DNA of 62,113 nucleotides from NCBI RefSeq assembly GCF_002251755.1, contig NZ_NOXT01000102.1, forward strand, positions 1-62,113, in the 5' to 3' direction. Shown piece by piece: positions 8,658 through 17,518 of the stretch (position 1 is its first letter; each line of letters opens with the position of its first letter). Under the pieces are notes generated by a model that was not told where the DNA came from, did not search any database, and saw only the letters and a list, made by a program, of their open reading frames with translations. The stretch is from Sandarakinorhabdus cyanobacteriorum (GTDB lineage Bacteria; Pseudomonadota; Alphaproteobacteria; Sphingomonadales; Sphingomonadaceae). The translations under genes and the position numbers were made by a program.

Positions 8658-9329
8658 TCAACTCTCGATCCGGTCGAGCCGGTAGCCAAAGCCATAGACC
8701 GAGCTCAGCCGCCAGCCATCCTCCGGCCGCAATGACAGGCGCTTGCGCACCTGGGCGATGTGCGCATCCAACGTGCGGCTGCCCGGCAGATCGGCGCGGC
8801 CCCACACCGCGCCCATGATGGCATCGCGCGACAGCGCCACGCCGATATTGTCCACCAGCAGGCGGGCCAGGGCGAATTCCTTGGCGGTCAACTGCACGGC
8901 ATGGCCGCGCACCACCACCTCGTGATTGACCCGGTTGAACTGCAGGCCATCAACCCGTTCGTTGTGATCAATCCGGCGGGGCCGGGCGCTGGTGATGGCT
9001 GCCACCGCGGCCACCACACCATCATCATCCAGCGGATCCGGCAGCAGCAGATCGGCCTGTTCGGCAATGCCGCCGGGCGCATCGGCCGACATCAGCATGA
9101 TGATCACCGGCAGGCGATCATGGGCGGCGCGCAGCCGGTGCATCACCGCCACGCCGCACAGATCGGGGCCATCCCAGCGCATCACCAGCGCGTCAAACCG
9201 TTCATGCTGCACGGCTTCCACCACGGCATCGCCCGTTACCATCGCCATCGGCTTGTGGCCCAGGCGCGCGAACGCCACCGAAAGTCGTCCGGCTTCCTGG
9301 GCTTGGTGATGGAAAATCCCGATCTTCAT
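8658..9329 (-). CDS. OmpR-family transcriptional regulator with degenerate receiver domain
   Basis: A 223-residue protein with a receiver-like N-terminal domain (1-115) and an OmpR-type winged helix at the C-terminus (about 125-220, with LTAKEFALARLLVDN and the late VYGFGYRL). The receiver lacks its catalytic residues. The usual acidic pair is replaced by the FHHQAQ stretch, the phospho-acceptor position is Arg51 (LVMRWDGPDLCG), and the conserved Lys region reads LLLPDP. It therefore probably does not work by ordinary phosphorylation. No histidine kinase gene is adjacent. The ATG at 9329 starts the domain cleanly. The frame is open to 9365, but that part has no homology I recognise. Confidence 0.88.
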   Translation of the reverse strand: MKIGIFHHQAQEAGRLSVAFARLGHKPMAMVTGDAVVEAVQHERFDALVMRWDGPDLCGVAVMHRLRAAHDRLPVIIMLMSADAPGGIAEQADLLLPDPLDDDGVVAAVAAITSARPRRIDHNERVDGLQFNRVNHEVVVRGHAVQLTAKEFALARLLVDNIGVALSRDAIMGAVWGRADLPGSRTLDAHIAQVRKRLSLRPEDGWRLSSVYGFGYRLDRIES

Positions 9330-9452
9330 GACAATTGGCGCAATGACCTCTACAATGTTGGCCACAATTTACGGAAGAGAAATGCTTCTGCAAGCACAAC
9401 AGACGACATTCGTCCTGCCGATATCGCGCCTGCGCCCGCCGGGCCGGCAAAA

Positions 9453-9896
9453 TCAGCGCAATTGTTCCACCCGCAAGGCCACCAACTGGCGGACCGAGCG
9501 CGCCGCGCGGGCTTCGCCGGGCACCACGAGGCGCAGTGGGCCGTCACCGGCGGCCATCGGTTTGCCATCACAGCGATCAGCGATCAGCACCGGCCGGTTG
9601 CCCAGCTTGCGGTCAAGCTCGGCGAGGGTGAAGACGACGCGGTAGCCATCGGCAGCCTCTGCCCGGATCAGGATCGACAGCGCCGACCCGCTCACCGCCT
9701 GGCCGGCCGGCAGGCCGCTGGCCGCCGCCAGATCCGTCAGCCACACGCCCTCGCAGGCCCTGGTTTCGCCATGAGCGGTCAGCGTGGCGGTGGCGCGCGG
9801 CAACGGCGCTAGGCTGGCGGCGTCCAGCGGCAGAGCGGCGGGCAGGGTTGCAAACATCAGGGCAAGGGCAGCGAGCATCAGCAATATCCTTCGCAT
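9453..9896 (-). CDS. Small exported molybdopterin-oxidoreductase-fold protein
   Basis: A 147-residue protein with an N-terminal signal sequence (MRRILLMLAALALMFATLPA) and a short domain resembling part of the sulfite-oxidase-type molybdopterin fold: a beta-rich ACEGVWLTDLAAASGLP segment, a YRVVFTLAELD segment, and the ending GPLRLVVPGEARAARSVRQL. The fold match is to small periplasmic proteins annotated as molybdopterin-dependent oxidoreductases. Whether it binds the cofactor is doubtful, because it is much shorter than true enzymes. The start at 9896 is chosen because it begins the signal peptide. It is divergent from the flavin reductase at 10000. Confidence 0.65.
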   Translation of the reverse strand: MRRILLMLAALALMFATLPAALPLDAASLAPLPRATATLTAHGETRACEGVWLTDLAAASGLPAGQAVSGSALSILIRAEAADGYRVVFTLAELDRKLGNRPVLIADRCDGKPMAAGDGPLRLVVPGEARAARSVRQLVALRVEQLR

Positions 9897-9999
9897 GGGC
9901 GAACCGCCTGTGGCCGGCAGGCCGCAGCCGGCGGGCGATAACAGCGCATGGGGAATGCGCAACATTGACGGCACCGGGAATCACACTAGGGGACGCGGA

Positions 10000-10518
10000 A
10001 TGACTGCTGCCACAACTTGTGCTCCCCGTCTTGCCACGGCGCCGTTCGAACCGCGCCTGCTGCGCGATGCCTTCGGCTGTTTTGCAACGGGCGTGACGGT
10101 GGTGACGGGGCAGACCGCCGGCGGTCAGCGCGTGGGCCTGACCGCCAACAGCTTCACCTCGGTCAGCCTTGATCCGCCGTTGCTGCTGTTCTGCCCGGCC
10201 AATGGTGCCTCCGCCCTGCCGGCGCTCAGGGAAACCGCGCGCTTTGCCATCAACATCCTTGATCTGGATGGCCAGGCCGTCGCCGATCGCTTTACCCGCA
10301 AGGATATCGACCGCTTTGCCGATCATGACTGGCAGGATTGGGATGGCGTGCCGGTGCTGGCGGCGGCCAAGGCGGCCTTTGCCTGCGAGTTGCACGCCGA
10401 TCATGATGGTGGTGATCATCGCATCATCGTGGGCCGGGTGACGCGCCTGGCGCTGGACCAGTCGCGTGAGCCGCTGCTCTATCTGCACGGCCGCTATCGC
10501 CGGGTGCATGTTGGCTGA
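10000..10518 (+). CDS. Flavin reductase family protein
   Basis: A 172-residue protein of the FMN-binding split-barrel flavin reductase family. Signature segments are FGCFATGVTVVTG (about 24-36), GLTANSFTSVSLDPPLLLFC and FAINIL. Such proteins reduce free FMN or FAD with NAD(P)H, often for a partner monooxygenase, but no monooxygenase gene is adjacent. The ATG at 10000 is preceded by a GGGGACGCGG purine stretch. The last 11 bp overlap the start of the flippase gene, so the two are probably translationally coupled even though no functional link is obvious. Confidence 0.9.
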   Translation: MTAATTCAPRLATAPFEPRLLRDAFGCFATGVTVVTGQTAGGQRVGLTANSFTSVSLDPPLLLFCPANGASALPALRETARFAINILDLDGQAVADRFTRKDIDRFADHDWQDWDGVPVLAAAKAAFACELHADHDGGDHRIIVGRVTRLALDQSREPLLYLHGRYRRVHVG

Positions 10519-12052
10519 TCCGGCGGCCTCGGCCCGGCCATCCGGTGACGCGGCGGAAACCGCGGCCCTGGCCAAGGGCGGGCGCACGAGTTTCTTTGGC
10601 TATGTGCTGCGGCTGGCCGCGCGCCTGCCCTTCCTGTTCATCGCCGGCCGGCTCTATGGCGCCGAGGCGCTGGGTCATTTCGCCTATGCCACCATGGTGG
10701 TGGAACTGGCGGCGATGCTGGCCACGCTGGGTCTGAAGCGCGGCCTGGCCGAAGACATGGCCCGCCGCCCGGATGACGAGGCCGGCGCCCTGTTCGATGC
10801 CCTGCTGCTGGCGCTGCTGGCCTCGCTGGCCGGATCGGCGCTGCTGCTGGCCATGCCCGAACTGATGTTCCCGGCCGCCCCGCTGCAACCGGTGGACCGC
10901 TGGTTTGCCTTGATCATCCCGTTCATCGCGCTGGCTGATGTGGCGCTGGCGGGCCTGGCCTATCACCATGATGTCGGCGCGCAGGTGCGGGCGCGGGCGA
11001 TCATCGAACCCTGGATGCTGTCGATCGCGGCACTGGCGCTGGCCTTCACCGCCCTGAAGGGCAACGGCATGCTGATCGCCTATCTCCTGTCGATGGTGGC
11101 GGCCTGCGTGGCGGCGCTGATGCCGGCGTTCCGGCGCTTTGGCTGGCCGCAGGGCTGGCGGCCGCAACCGGCGCGGCTGTGGGCCATCGCCCGGGCCAAT
11201 GTGCCGCTGGCCGGCGCCGATGTGGCGGAATGGGGCGCGCGCCGGCTCGATATCTTCATCCTGGGCCGCTTTGCCCCGGCCGAGGTGGTTGGCATTTATT
11301 ATGTGGCCCAGCAGATCGCATCCCTGCCGCAGCGGCTGAAATCCAGTTTCGATCCGATCCTGGGCCCGGTGCTGGCGCGCAACCTGGCCGCCGGGCTGCT
11401 GGCCAAGGCCGCCGCCCATGTGCGGCAGATCAGTTTCTGGGTGGCATCGGTGCAGCTGGCCGTGGTGCTGGCGCTGGGCATTCCGGGGGCGGCGTTGATG
11501 GGCCTGTTTGGCCCGGCCTTTGCCGCCGGCGTCGTGGTGCTGGCCGTGCTGCTCACCGTGGAGCTGTTTGCCGCGCAGGCGGCGGTGGCCGAAGGCGCGC
11601 TGATCTATGTGGCGCGCGGGCCCAATCTCGTGTGGTCGCTCATCGGCCTTGCCGTCCAGCTGGGCTTGAGCCTGTGGCTGGTGCCGCTGGATGGGCCATT
11701 TGGCGGCGGCGTTGGCGCGGCTCTGGCGCTGGCGCTGGCCGCGCTGCTGCAATCGGTGGCCAAATCGCGGCTGCTGGCGGCGCGGCTGGGCCATGATGTG
11801 GCCGGCTGGCGGTTCAGCCTGGTGCTGGCCGGGGTGCCGGCGCTGGGCACCGGCCTCCTGGTGCTGCGCACGCCCGAACCGATCCAGCTGTCCATCGGGC
11901 TGATCGCCATCCTGGGCACCTTCGGCTTCATCATCTGGCGCTTCGGCTTCAAGGGCGCCGATCGCCTGTTGTTCAGCCGCGGCCTCAAGAAGATCGAGGC
12001 CGAGGCCGCCGCTATTCCGCTGGCCCCCACCCTGCCCGATCAGGCGAGCTGA
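10508..12052 (+). CDS. Polysaccharide/lipopolysaccharide flippase-like membrane protein
   Basis: A 514-residue integral membrane protein with about 12-14 hydrophobic helices spread over its length and an N-terminal RTSFFGYVLRLAARLPFLFI segment typical of Wzx-type exporters of the MOP superfamily. Such proteins move lipid-linked sugars across the inner membrane. No glycosyltransferase genes lie beside it, so the substrate is unknown. The ATG at 10508 overlaps the flavin reductase end by 11 bp. The frame is open to 10466, but that part lies inside the upstream gene. Its 3' end overlaps the convergent DUF2306 gene by 13 bp. Confidence 0.85.
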   Translation: MLADPAASARPSGDAAETAALAKGGRTSFFGYVLRLAARLPFLFIAGRLYGAEALGHFAYATMVVELAAMLATLGLKRGLAEDMARRPDDEAGALFDALLLALLASLAGSALLLAMPELMFPAAPLQPVDRWFALIIPFIALADVALAGLAYHHDVGAQVRARAIIEPWMLSIAALALAFTALKGNGMLIAYLLSMVAACVAALMPAFRRFGWPQGWRPQPARLWAIARANVPLAGADVAEWGARRLDIFILGRFAPAEVVGIYYVAQQIASLPQRLKSSFDPILGPVLARNLAAGLLAKAAAHVRQISFWVASVQLAVVLALGIPGAALMGLFGPAFAAGVVVLAVLLTVELFAAQAAVAEGALIYVARGPNLVWSLIGLAVQLGLSLWLVPLDGPFGGGVGAALALALAALLQSVAKSRLLAARLGHDVAGWRFSLVLAGVPALGTGLLVLRTPEPIQLSIGLIAILGTFGFIIWRFGFKGADRLLFSRGLKKIEAEAAAIPLAPTLPDQAS

Positions 12053-12537
12053 CGGCGCAGCAGCACCTTGAACAGCCACCAGCTGCCCACGGCATAAAGC
12101 ACCGCGTTGACCGCCACCACCATCGTCCAGAAGCTGACCGGATCAAACCCGTCGACAATGCCGAAGCGGTGGTTGGTCAGCACCTGGCTGATGCCGGCCA
12201 TCATCAGGCCCAGCCAGCTATAGGCCATCTGGATCTTGTGGGTTTTCAGCGCACCGGCATCGCGGCTGCGCAGCCATTTGCGCAGGGCCCACATGCCGCT
12301 GCCCAGCGACCAGAGACTGACAAAGGCCAGGATGTGAAAGGGCAGGAAGGGCGTGCCCGGCCGAAAGCTGGCCAGCGCGCCGATGTTGCACACCAGCATC
12401 GCCGGCACATAGAGCCGGCCAGCCAGCGCATGGCCCGGCGTGCCCTGGCGGGCGAGCAGCTGATACAGGCCCAGGGGCATGGCCAGGCAGGCGGCAGCAA
12501 GATGGGCGAGCAGCAGCGGCGAGAGATTGTCGAGCAT
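12040..12537 (-). CDS. DUF2306-like membrane protein
   Basis: A 165-residue protein with four to five hydrophobic helices (residues about 8-30, 44-62, 68-85, 105-125, 135-158), matching the DUF2306 group of unknown function. Conserved features include HALAGRLYV and the polar loop KTHKIQMAYSW. The ATG at 12537 starts the first helix. An open frame continues upstream to 12969 but runs antisense through the LytTR gene and has no coding character. It is divergent from the LytTR membrane regulator, 79 bp away, which could be a sign that the two work together. The function is unknown. Confidence 0.75.
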   Translation of the reverse strand: MLDNLSPLLLAHLAAACLAMPLGLYQLLARQGTPGHALAGRLYVPAMLVCNIGALASFRPGTPFLPFHILAFVSLWSLGSGMWALRKWLRSRDAGALKTHKIQMAYSWLGLMMAGISQVLTNHRFGIVDGFDPVSFWTMVVAVNAVLYAVGSWWLFKVLLRRQLA

Positions 12538-12616
12538 GGGAAAATGGCTCCGTTGTGGGTGGCGGCCCCGCTGTGGCAAGCCGCCACCGCTTGCCGCAAC
12601 GCCGCTTTCGCCTATC

Positions 12617-13306
12617 ATGCCGGCCGCTTCGTCAACCCTGCAGCCGCCGGATTCACGCTTCGTGGAATCAACGCTTCGCCTTTCGGCCGATACGGCGCCG
12701 CCGCTGCGCCCGCTGCTGGCCGGCACGCTGTTTGCCATTGCCGTGTGCGTGCTGGCCGCGCCCTTCGACACCGGGCGGCTGCCGCTGCCCAGCCGGCTGG
12801 TGTTCTGGCTGGTGCTGATCGGCTGGAACAGCGCCAAATGGTGGATGTGGTATGCCTGGGTGGGTCCGCGCGCGGTGGGCCGGCGCGGCGCGCTGCTGCT
12901 GGCGCTGGCCGGCACGCTGCTGCTCAACGCGACGCTGCCGCTGGAGATTGACCTGATGTTCCGCGCCATCGGTCAGCCGGTGGCGCTGCGCTGGCTGGGC
13001 CTGTATCTGTCGGCGCTGGTCATCGCCGGATCGATTTCCGCCTTCATCGCCATCCTGCGCGGGGGGCGGCCCCTGGCCGCACCAGCCCCGGATGCGCAGC
13101 CGGTCGCCCCGCCTGCACCGCCACCCACGACATCGCTGCTGGCCCCCTCACTTCTGGCTCAACGCGCCGGCCTGCCGGATCTGGCCGATGTGCGGCACGT
13201 GGTGGCCGAGGATCATTATCTGCAGCTGGCCGATGGCAGCGAACAGGCGGTGAGCGAGACCCATCTGCCGGTGGTGCGCGCCGCCGGCTGGCTGCGGCGT
13301 GGGTGA
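12617..13306 (+). CDS. Four-helix membrane protein with a truncated LytTR-type DNA-binding domain
   Basis: A 229-residue protein. Four hydrophobic segments lie at about 33-52, 60-82, 93-113 and 125-146, followed by an Ala/Pro-rich linker and the beginning of a LytTR DNA-binding domain (DVRHVVAEDHYLQLADGSE). The stop comes at LRRG, about 45 residues into a domain that is normally about 95 long, so the second half is missing, including the usual HRS motif. The next gene starts inside its last codons (8 bp overlap). It may be non-functional as a DNA binder, or it may keep a membrane or dimerising role. The ATG at 12617 is the first Met clear of the divergent gene. Confidence 0.7.
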   Translation: MPAASSTLQPPDSRFVESTLRLSADTAPPLRPLLAGTLFAIAVCVLAAPFDTGRLPLPSRLVFWLVLIGWNSAKWWMWYAWVGPRAVGRRGALLLALAGTLLLNATLPLEIDLMFRAIGQPVALRWLGLYLSALVIAGSISAFIAILRGGRPLAAPAPDAQPVAPPAPPPTTSLLAPSLLAQRAGLPDLADVRHVVAEDHYLQLADGSEQAVSETHLPVVRAAGWLRRG

Positions 13307-13976
13307 AGGCGGCGTGCTGGCGCGGCCGGTGTGGCAATCGCTGCACGCCGGCTGGGCGGGGCGGGCGGTGCGCCATGGCAGCGCCGTGCGGCTGCACCGG
13401 GATTTCGGGCCCTTTGCCGCCGTCGATCCCGGCGGTGACCCGGCCGATCTGGCGGCGCTGGCCAATGCCGGCGAAGAATTGTGGCTGGTGGAGCCGGAGC
13501 CATTGCCGCCGCCGCCGGGCTTTGCCCTCACCCGGCAAGGGCAGTTGTTGCAGATGGCCTGTGACGGCCTGGCCGGCAGCGCCCGCAGCGTGACTGCCCG
13601 GGTGCTGGGCGATGCCGATGCGCTGGCCATGCAGGCGCTGGCGGCCGTGACCCGGCCCGGCCCGTTCCACGCCCACACCCACCGGCTGAGTGATTTCCTG
13701 GGCGTTGAGGACGGCGGCCGGCTGCTGGCGATGGCGGGTGAGCGCATGCAGCCGCCCGGCCATGCCGAGGTGAGCGGCGTGTGCACCCACCCCGATGCGC
13801 AAGGGCGCGGGCTGGCGGCGGCGCTGAGCTGGCAGATCGCCGCGCGCATCGTCGCGCGCGGGCAGCGGCCGTTCCTGCATGTCTGGCCCGACAATGCCCA
13901 CGCCGTCGCGCTCTATCAGCGGTTGGGCTTTGCCGAGAGCGGGCGGCCCTGGCTCAGCCTCTACACAAAGCTGTAG
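13299..13976 (+). CDS. GNAT family N-acetyltransferase (FR47-like)
   Basis: A 225-residue acetyltransferase. The C-terminal domain shows the acetyl-CoA loop VCTHPDAQGRGLAAAL (about 155-170) and the ending HVWPDNAHAVALYQRLGF, both typical of the FR47-like GNAT group. The N-terminal half (VLARPVWQSLHAGW and the following segment) is the degenerate first half seen in this group. The substrate is unknown. The start is GTG at 13299, overlapping the end of the LytTR gene. A second GTG at 13314 is possible. The 3' end overlaps the convergent priA gene by 16 bp. Confidence 0.85.
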   Translation: MGEGGVLARPVWQSLHAGWAGRAVRHGSAVRLHRDFGPFAAVDPGGDPADLAALANAGEELWLVEPEPLPPPPGFALTRQGQLLQMACDGLAGSARSVTARVLGDADALAMQALAAVTRPGPFHAHTHRLSDFLGVEDGGRLLAMAGERMQPPGHAEVSGVCTHPDAQGRGLAAALSWQIAARIVARGQRPFLHVWPDNAHAVALYQRLGFAESGRPWLSLYTKL

Positions 13977-16156
13977 GGATCGACATCCACCACCACGCGC
14001 ACCGATGAGGGCAGCGCCACGCCGGCCAGCCAGCCGCGCAGGATGGCGGGCAGCGGCAGATCACGCCTCGCCTGCACCAGCAGGCGGTGGCGGTGGCGGC
14101 CGCGCAGCATGGCGAGTGGGGCGGGCGCCGGGCCGAGCACCATGAGGCCATCGGCACGCGGCGCGGCGTCGCCCAGCGTGTCGGCGGCGGCCTTGGCGGC
14201 GGCGGCATCCTCGGAACTGATCACCAGCGCCGCCAGCCGGCCGAACGGCGGCAGGCCCAGATCGCGGCGGGCGGCGATTTCGGCAGCGAAAAACCCGTCG
14301 GCGTCGCCCTTGGCCAGCGCCTGCATCAGCGCGGCGCCCGGCTGGTGCGTCTGGATCAGCACGCGCCCCGGCTTTTCGCCGCGCCCGGCCCGGCCCGATG
14401 CCTGCACGATCTGCTGCCAGCAACGCTCCCCGGCGCGCAGATCGCCGCCCGACAGGCCCAGATCGGCGTCGACAATGCCCACCAACGTCAGATCGGGGAA
14501 ATGATAGCCCTTGGTCACCATCTGGGTGCCGATGATGATGTCCACCGCGCCCGCCGCCACCGCCTGCACCAGGGCGGCGGCGCGGGCCGGGCTGGTGATG
14601 GTGTCGCTGGTCACGATGGCGGTGCGCGCCGCCGGAAACAGCCGGCGCACCTCCTCGCCGATGCGCTCCACGCCCGGCCCGCAGGCGGCCAGGCTGTCGG
14701 CCGCGCCGCATTCGGGGCAGGCATCGGGCACCGGCATCTGATGGCCGCAATGGTGGCAGGCCAGCCGGCGCGACAGGCGATGTTCCACCATCCAGGCGGT
14801 GCAATTGGGGCACTGGATGCGGTGGCCGCAGGTGCGGCACAGGGTGAGCGGGGCGTAGCCGCGCCGGTTGAGAAACAGCAGCGACTGTTCGCCTTTCGCC
14901 AGCGTCTGGTCCAGCGCCGCCACCACCAGCGGGCTGAGGAACTGGCCACGCGCCGGGGGATGCCGCGTCATGTCCACCAGTTGCACATCGGGCAGCTCCG
15001 CCCCGCCAAAGCGGCCGGGCAGGTGGAGGTGGCGATAGGTGCCGCGGCTGGCCAGCACCTGGGTTTCAATGGCCGGAGTGGCGGTGGCCAGCACCACCGG
15101 CAGCGCTTCCATGCGGCCCCGCATCACCGCCACGTCGCGCGCGTGATAATGCACGCCCTCCTCTTGCTTGAAGCTGGCCTCGTGCGCTTCATCGACGATG
15201 ATGGTTTTCAGGTTGGCATAGGGCAGAAACAGCGCCGATCGCGCCCCCACCACCACGCGCGCCCGGCCATCGGCAATCGCGGCCCAGGCGGCGCGGCGCT
15301 CGCTGGTCTTGAGGTCGCTGTGCCAGGCCAGCGGCTGACAGCCAAACCGCGCGGCAAAGCGCGCCAGCCACGGCGCGGTGAGCGCGATTTCCGGCACCAT
15401 CACCAGCGCCTGGCCTTGCACCCGGATGGCCTCAGCCACCGCTTCGAAATAGACTTCGGTCTTGCCCGAACCGGTCACACCTTCCAGCAGCATCGGCGCA
15501 AACTGGCCGGCGCTGACGGCGGCGATCAGTTCATCGGCCACATCCCGCTGCTCGGCCGACAGCGCCGGCGGGGCGAAATCAGGATCGGGCACCGGCGGGC
15601 TGGCATCGCCCGAGACTTTTTCCGCAATCAGCGTGCCGGCGCCGACCAGCCCGCGAATCACCGCGTCTGACACGCCGGCCATGCGGGCCAAATCGCGGGC
15701 CGTCCCCTGCCGGCCCTCCAGCTTCTCCAGCGCCTGGGCGCGTTCCGGCGTCAGGCGTTTGGGCAGCGGGCCGCCCAGGCGATATTCGGTGAATTCGCGT
15801 GGGGACAGGAACGCCACCGACGGCCAGGCCATGCGCACCACCGATTGCAGCGGCGCGACATAATAATCCGCCGTCCAGTCGATCAGCCGGCGCAGGGGCT
15901 CGGCCAGCGGCGGCAGATCCAGCCGGGCGATGACGGGGCGCAGCCTTGCCGCCGGCACATCGGGGGCGGCCAGTCGCTCCGCATCCCACACCACCCCGAT
16001 GATGCGGCGCGGGCCCAGCGGCACCTCCACCGCATCACCGGCCGCCAGCACCATGCCGGCCGGCACGGCATAATCCAGCGCCCCCAGCCCATGCTGGAAG
16101 GGGATGATGCGCACGCGTTGAAGGGGGTTACCGGTCACCACGCCACAGATAGGCAA
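13961..16156 (-). CDS. priA: Primosomal protein N' (replication restart helicase PriA)
   Basis: Restarts stalled replication forks by recognising branched DNA and loading the primosome. The 731-residue protein has an N-terminal 3'-end-binding domain, Walker A VTGSGKTEVY (around 228-237), DEAH at 322-325 followed by EASFKQEEG, and a zinc-binding insertion with Cys pairs (CRTCGH, CPNC, CHHCGH, CPEC). The second helicase domain includes GTQMVTKGYHFPDLTLVGI. All catalytic motifs are intact. It is divergent from purB (31 bp from 16156 to 16187) and its end overlaps the convergent GNAT gene. Confidence 0.97.
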   Translation of the reverse strand: MPICGVVTGNPLQRVRIIPFQHGLGALDYAVPAGMVLAAGDAVEVPLGPRRIIGVVWDAERLAAPDVPAARLRPVIARLDLPPLAEPLRRLIDWTADYYVAPLQSVVRMAWPSVAFLSPREFTEYRLGGPLPKRLTPERAQALEKLEGRQGTARDLARMAGVSDAVIRGLVGAGTLIAEKVSGDASPPVPDPDFAPPALSAEQRDVADELIAAVSAGQFAPMLLEGVTGSGKTEVYFEAVAEAIRVQGQALVMVPEIALTAPWLARFAARFGCQPLAWHSDLKTSERRAAWAAIADGRARVVVGARSALFLPYANLKTIIVDEAHEASFKQEEGVHYHARDVAVMRGRMEALPVVLATATPAIETQVLASRGTYRHLHLPGRFGGAELPDVQLVDMTRHPPARGQFLSPLVVAALDQTLAKGEQSLLFLNRRGYAPLTLCRTCGHRIQCPNCTAWMVEHRLSRRLACHHCGHQMPVPDACPECGAADSLAACGPGVERIGEEVRRLFPAARTAIVTSDTITSPARAAALVQAVAAGAVDIIIGTQMVTKGYHFPDLTLVGIVDADLGLSGGDLRAGERCWQQIVQASGRAGRGEKPGRVLIQTHQPGAALMQALAKGDADGFFAAEIAARRDLGLPPFGRLAALVISSEDAAAAKAAADTLGDAAPRADGLMVLGPAPAPLAMLRGRHRHRLLVQARRDLPLPAILRGWLAGVALPSSVRVVVDVDPYSFV

Positions 16157-16186
16157 GTCGGCCGCCGCGTGCTAGGCGGCGCGGCC

Positions 16187-17497
16187 ATGATCCCGCGCTA
16201 TTCCCGCCCCGCCATGGTTGCCATCTGGGAACCGGAAACCCGCTTCCGCATCTGGTTCGAGATCGAGGCGCACGCAACCCAGAAGCTCGCTGACCTTGGC
16301 GTCGTCCCGCAAAGCGCCGCGAAAGCGCTGTGGGACTGGTGGGCAACCAAGCCGGCCATTGATGTTGCCGCCATCGACGCGATCGAGGCGGTGACCAAGC
16401 ATGACGTGATCGCCTTCCTCGATTGGGTGGCGAGCCAAGTTGGCCCCGAAGCCCGCTTCATGCACCAGGGCATGACCAGTTCGGATGTGCTCGACACCTG
16501 CCTGGCCGTGCAGCTCGCCCGCGCCGCCGATCTGCTGCTGGCCGACATGGATGCCCTGCTCGACGCCATCAAGCGCCGCGCCCATGAGCACAAATACACG
16601 CCCACCATGGGCCGCAGCCACGGCATCCATGCCGAGCCGACCAGCTTTGGCGTCAAGCTGGCCCAGGCCTATGCCGAGTTTGCGAGGCAACGCGACCGGC
16701 TGGTGGCGGCGCGCAAGGATATCGCCACCTGCGCCATTTCGGGCGCGGTCGGCACCTTTGCCAATGTCGATCCGCGTGTGGAGGAACATGTCGCCGAGCA
16801 GCTGGGCCTCGCGGTCGAGCCGGTGTCCACCCAGGTCATCCCGCGTGATCGCCACGCCATGTTCTTTGCGACGCTGGGCGTGATCGCCAGCAGCATCGAG
16901 CGGCTGGCCACCGAAATCCGCCACCTGCAGCGCACCGAAGTGCTGGAGGCGGAGGAATATTTCAGCCCGGGCCAGAAGGGTTCGAGCGCGATGCCGCACA
17001 AGCGCAACCCGGTGCTGACCGAGAATCTCACCGGCCTTGCCCGGCTGGTGCGCGGCTATGTCACCCCGGCGCTGGAGAATGTCGCGCTGTGGCACGAGCG
17101 GGACATTTCCCACTCCTCGGTGGAGCGGATGATCGGCCCGGATGCCACCGTCACGCTGGATTTCGCCCTCGTCCGCCTGACACAGGTGGTCGACAAGCTG
17201 CTGATCTATCCCGACCGGATGGACCGGAATCTCAACAAGATGGGCGGCCTCATCCATTCGCAGCGCGTGCTGCTCGCCCTCACCCAGGCCGGTGTCACCC
17301 GCGACGGCGCCTATCGGCTGGTGCAAAGGAACGCCATGAAGGTGTGGGAGGCCGATGGCGCCTTGAACCTGCTCGATCTTCTGAAGGCGGATGACGAGGT
17401 GACCGCGCATCTGCCGCCGGCCCAGCTGGAAAGCCTGTTCGATCTTGGCTACCACTTGAAGCATGTCGACACGATCTTTGCCCGCGTGTTCGGCTGA
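16187..17497 (+). CDS. purB: Adenylosuccinate lyase
   Basis: Catalyses two steps of purine synthesis: SAICAR to AICAR plus fumarate, and adenylosuccinate to AMP plus fumarate. The 436-residue protein begins MIPRYSRPAMVAIW, has the SSDVLDT segment near residue 100, the catalytic HGIHAEPT segment near 145-152 and the fumarase-superfamily signature GSSAMPHKRNP near 264-274. The ATG at 16187 follows the divergent priA start. An upstream open frame is antisense to priA and is ignored. It heads a run of purine-related genes: a phosphoribosyltransferase and adenine deaminase follow after one small gene. Confidence 0.97.
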   Translation: MIPRYSRPAMVAIWEPETRFRIWFEIEAHATQKLADLGVVPQSAAKALWDWWATKPAIDVAAIDAIEAVTKHDVIAFLDWVASQVGPEARFMHQGMTSSDVLDTCLAVQLARAADLLLADMDALLDAIKRRAHEHKYTPTMGRSHGIHAEPTSFGVKLAQAYAEFARQRDRLVAARKDIATCAISGAVGTFANVDPRVEEHVAEQLGLAVEPVSTQVIPRDRHAMFFATLGVIASSIERLATEIRHLQRTEVLEAEEYFSPGQKGSSAMPHKRNPVLTENLTGLARLVRGYVTPALENVALWHERDISHSSVERMIGPDATVTLDFALVRLTQVVDKLLIYPDRMDRNLNKMGGLIHSQRVLLALTQAGVTRDGAYRLVQRNAMKVWEADGALNLLDLLKADDEVTAHLPPAQLESLFDLGYHLKHVDTIFARVFG

Positions 17498-17518
17498 ACT
17501 GCGAAAGGAATGCCCCCG

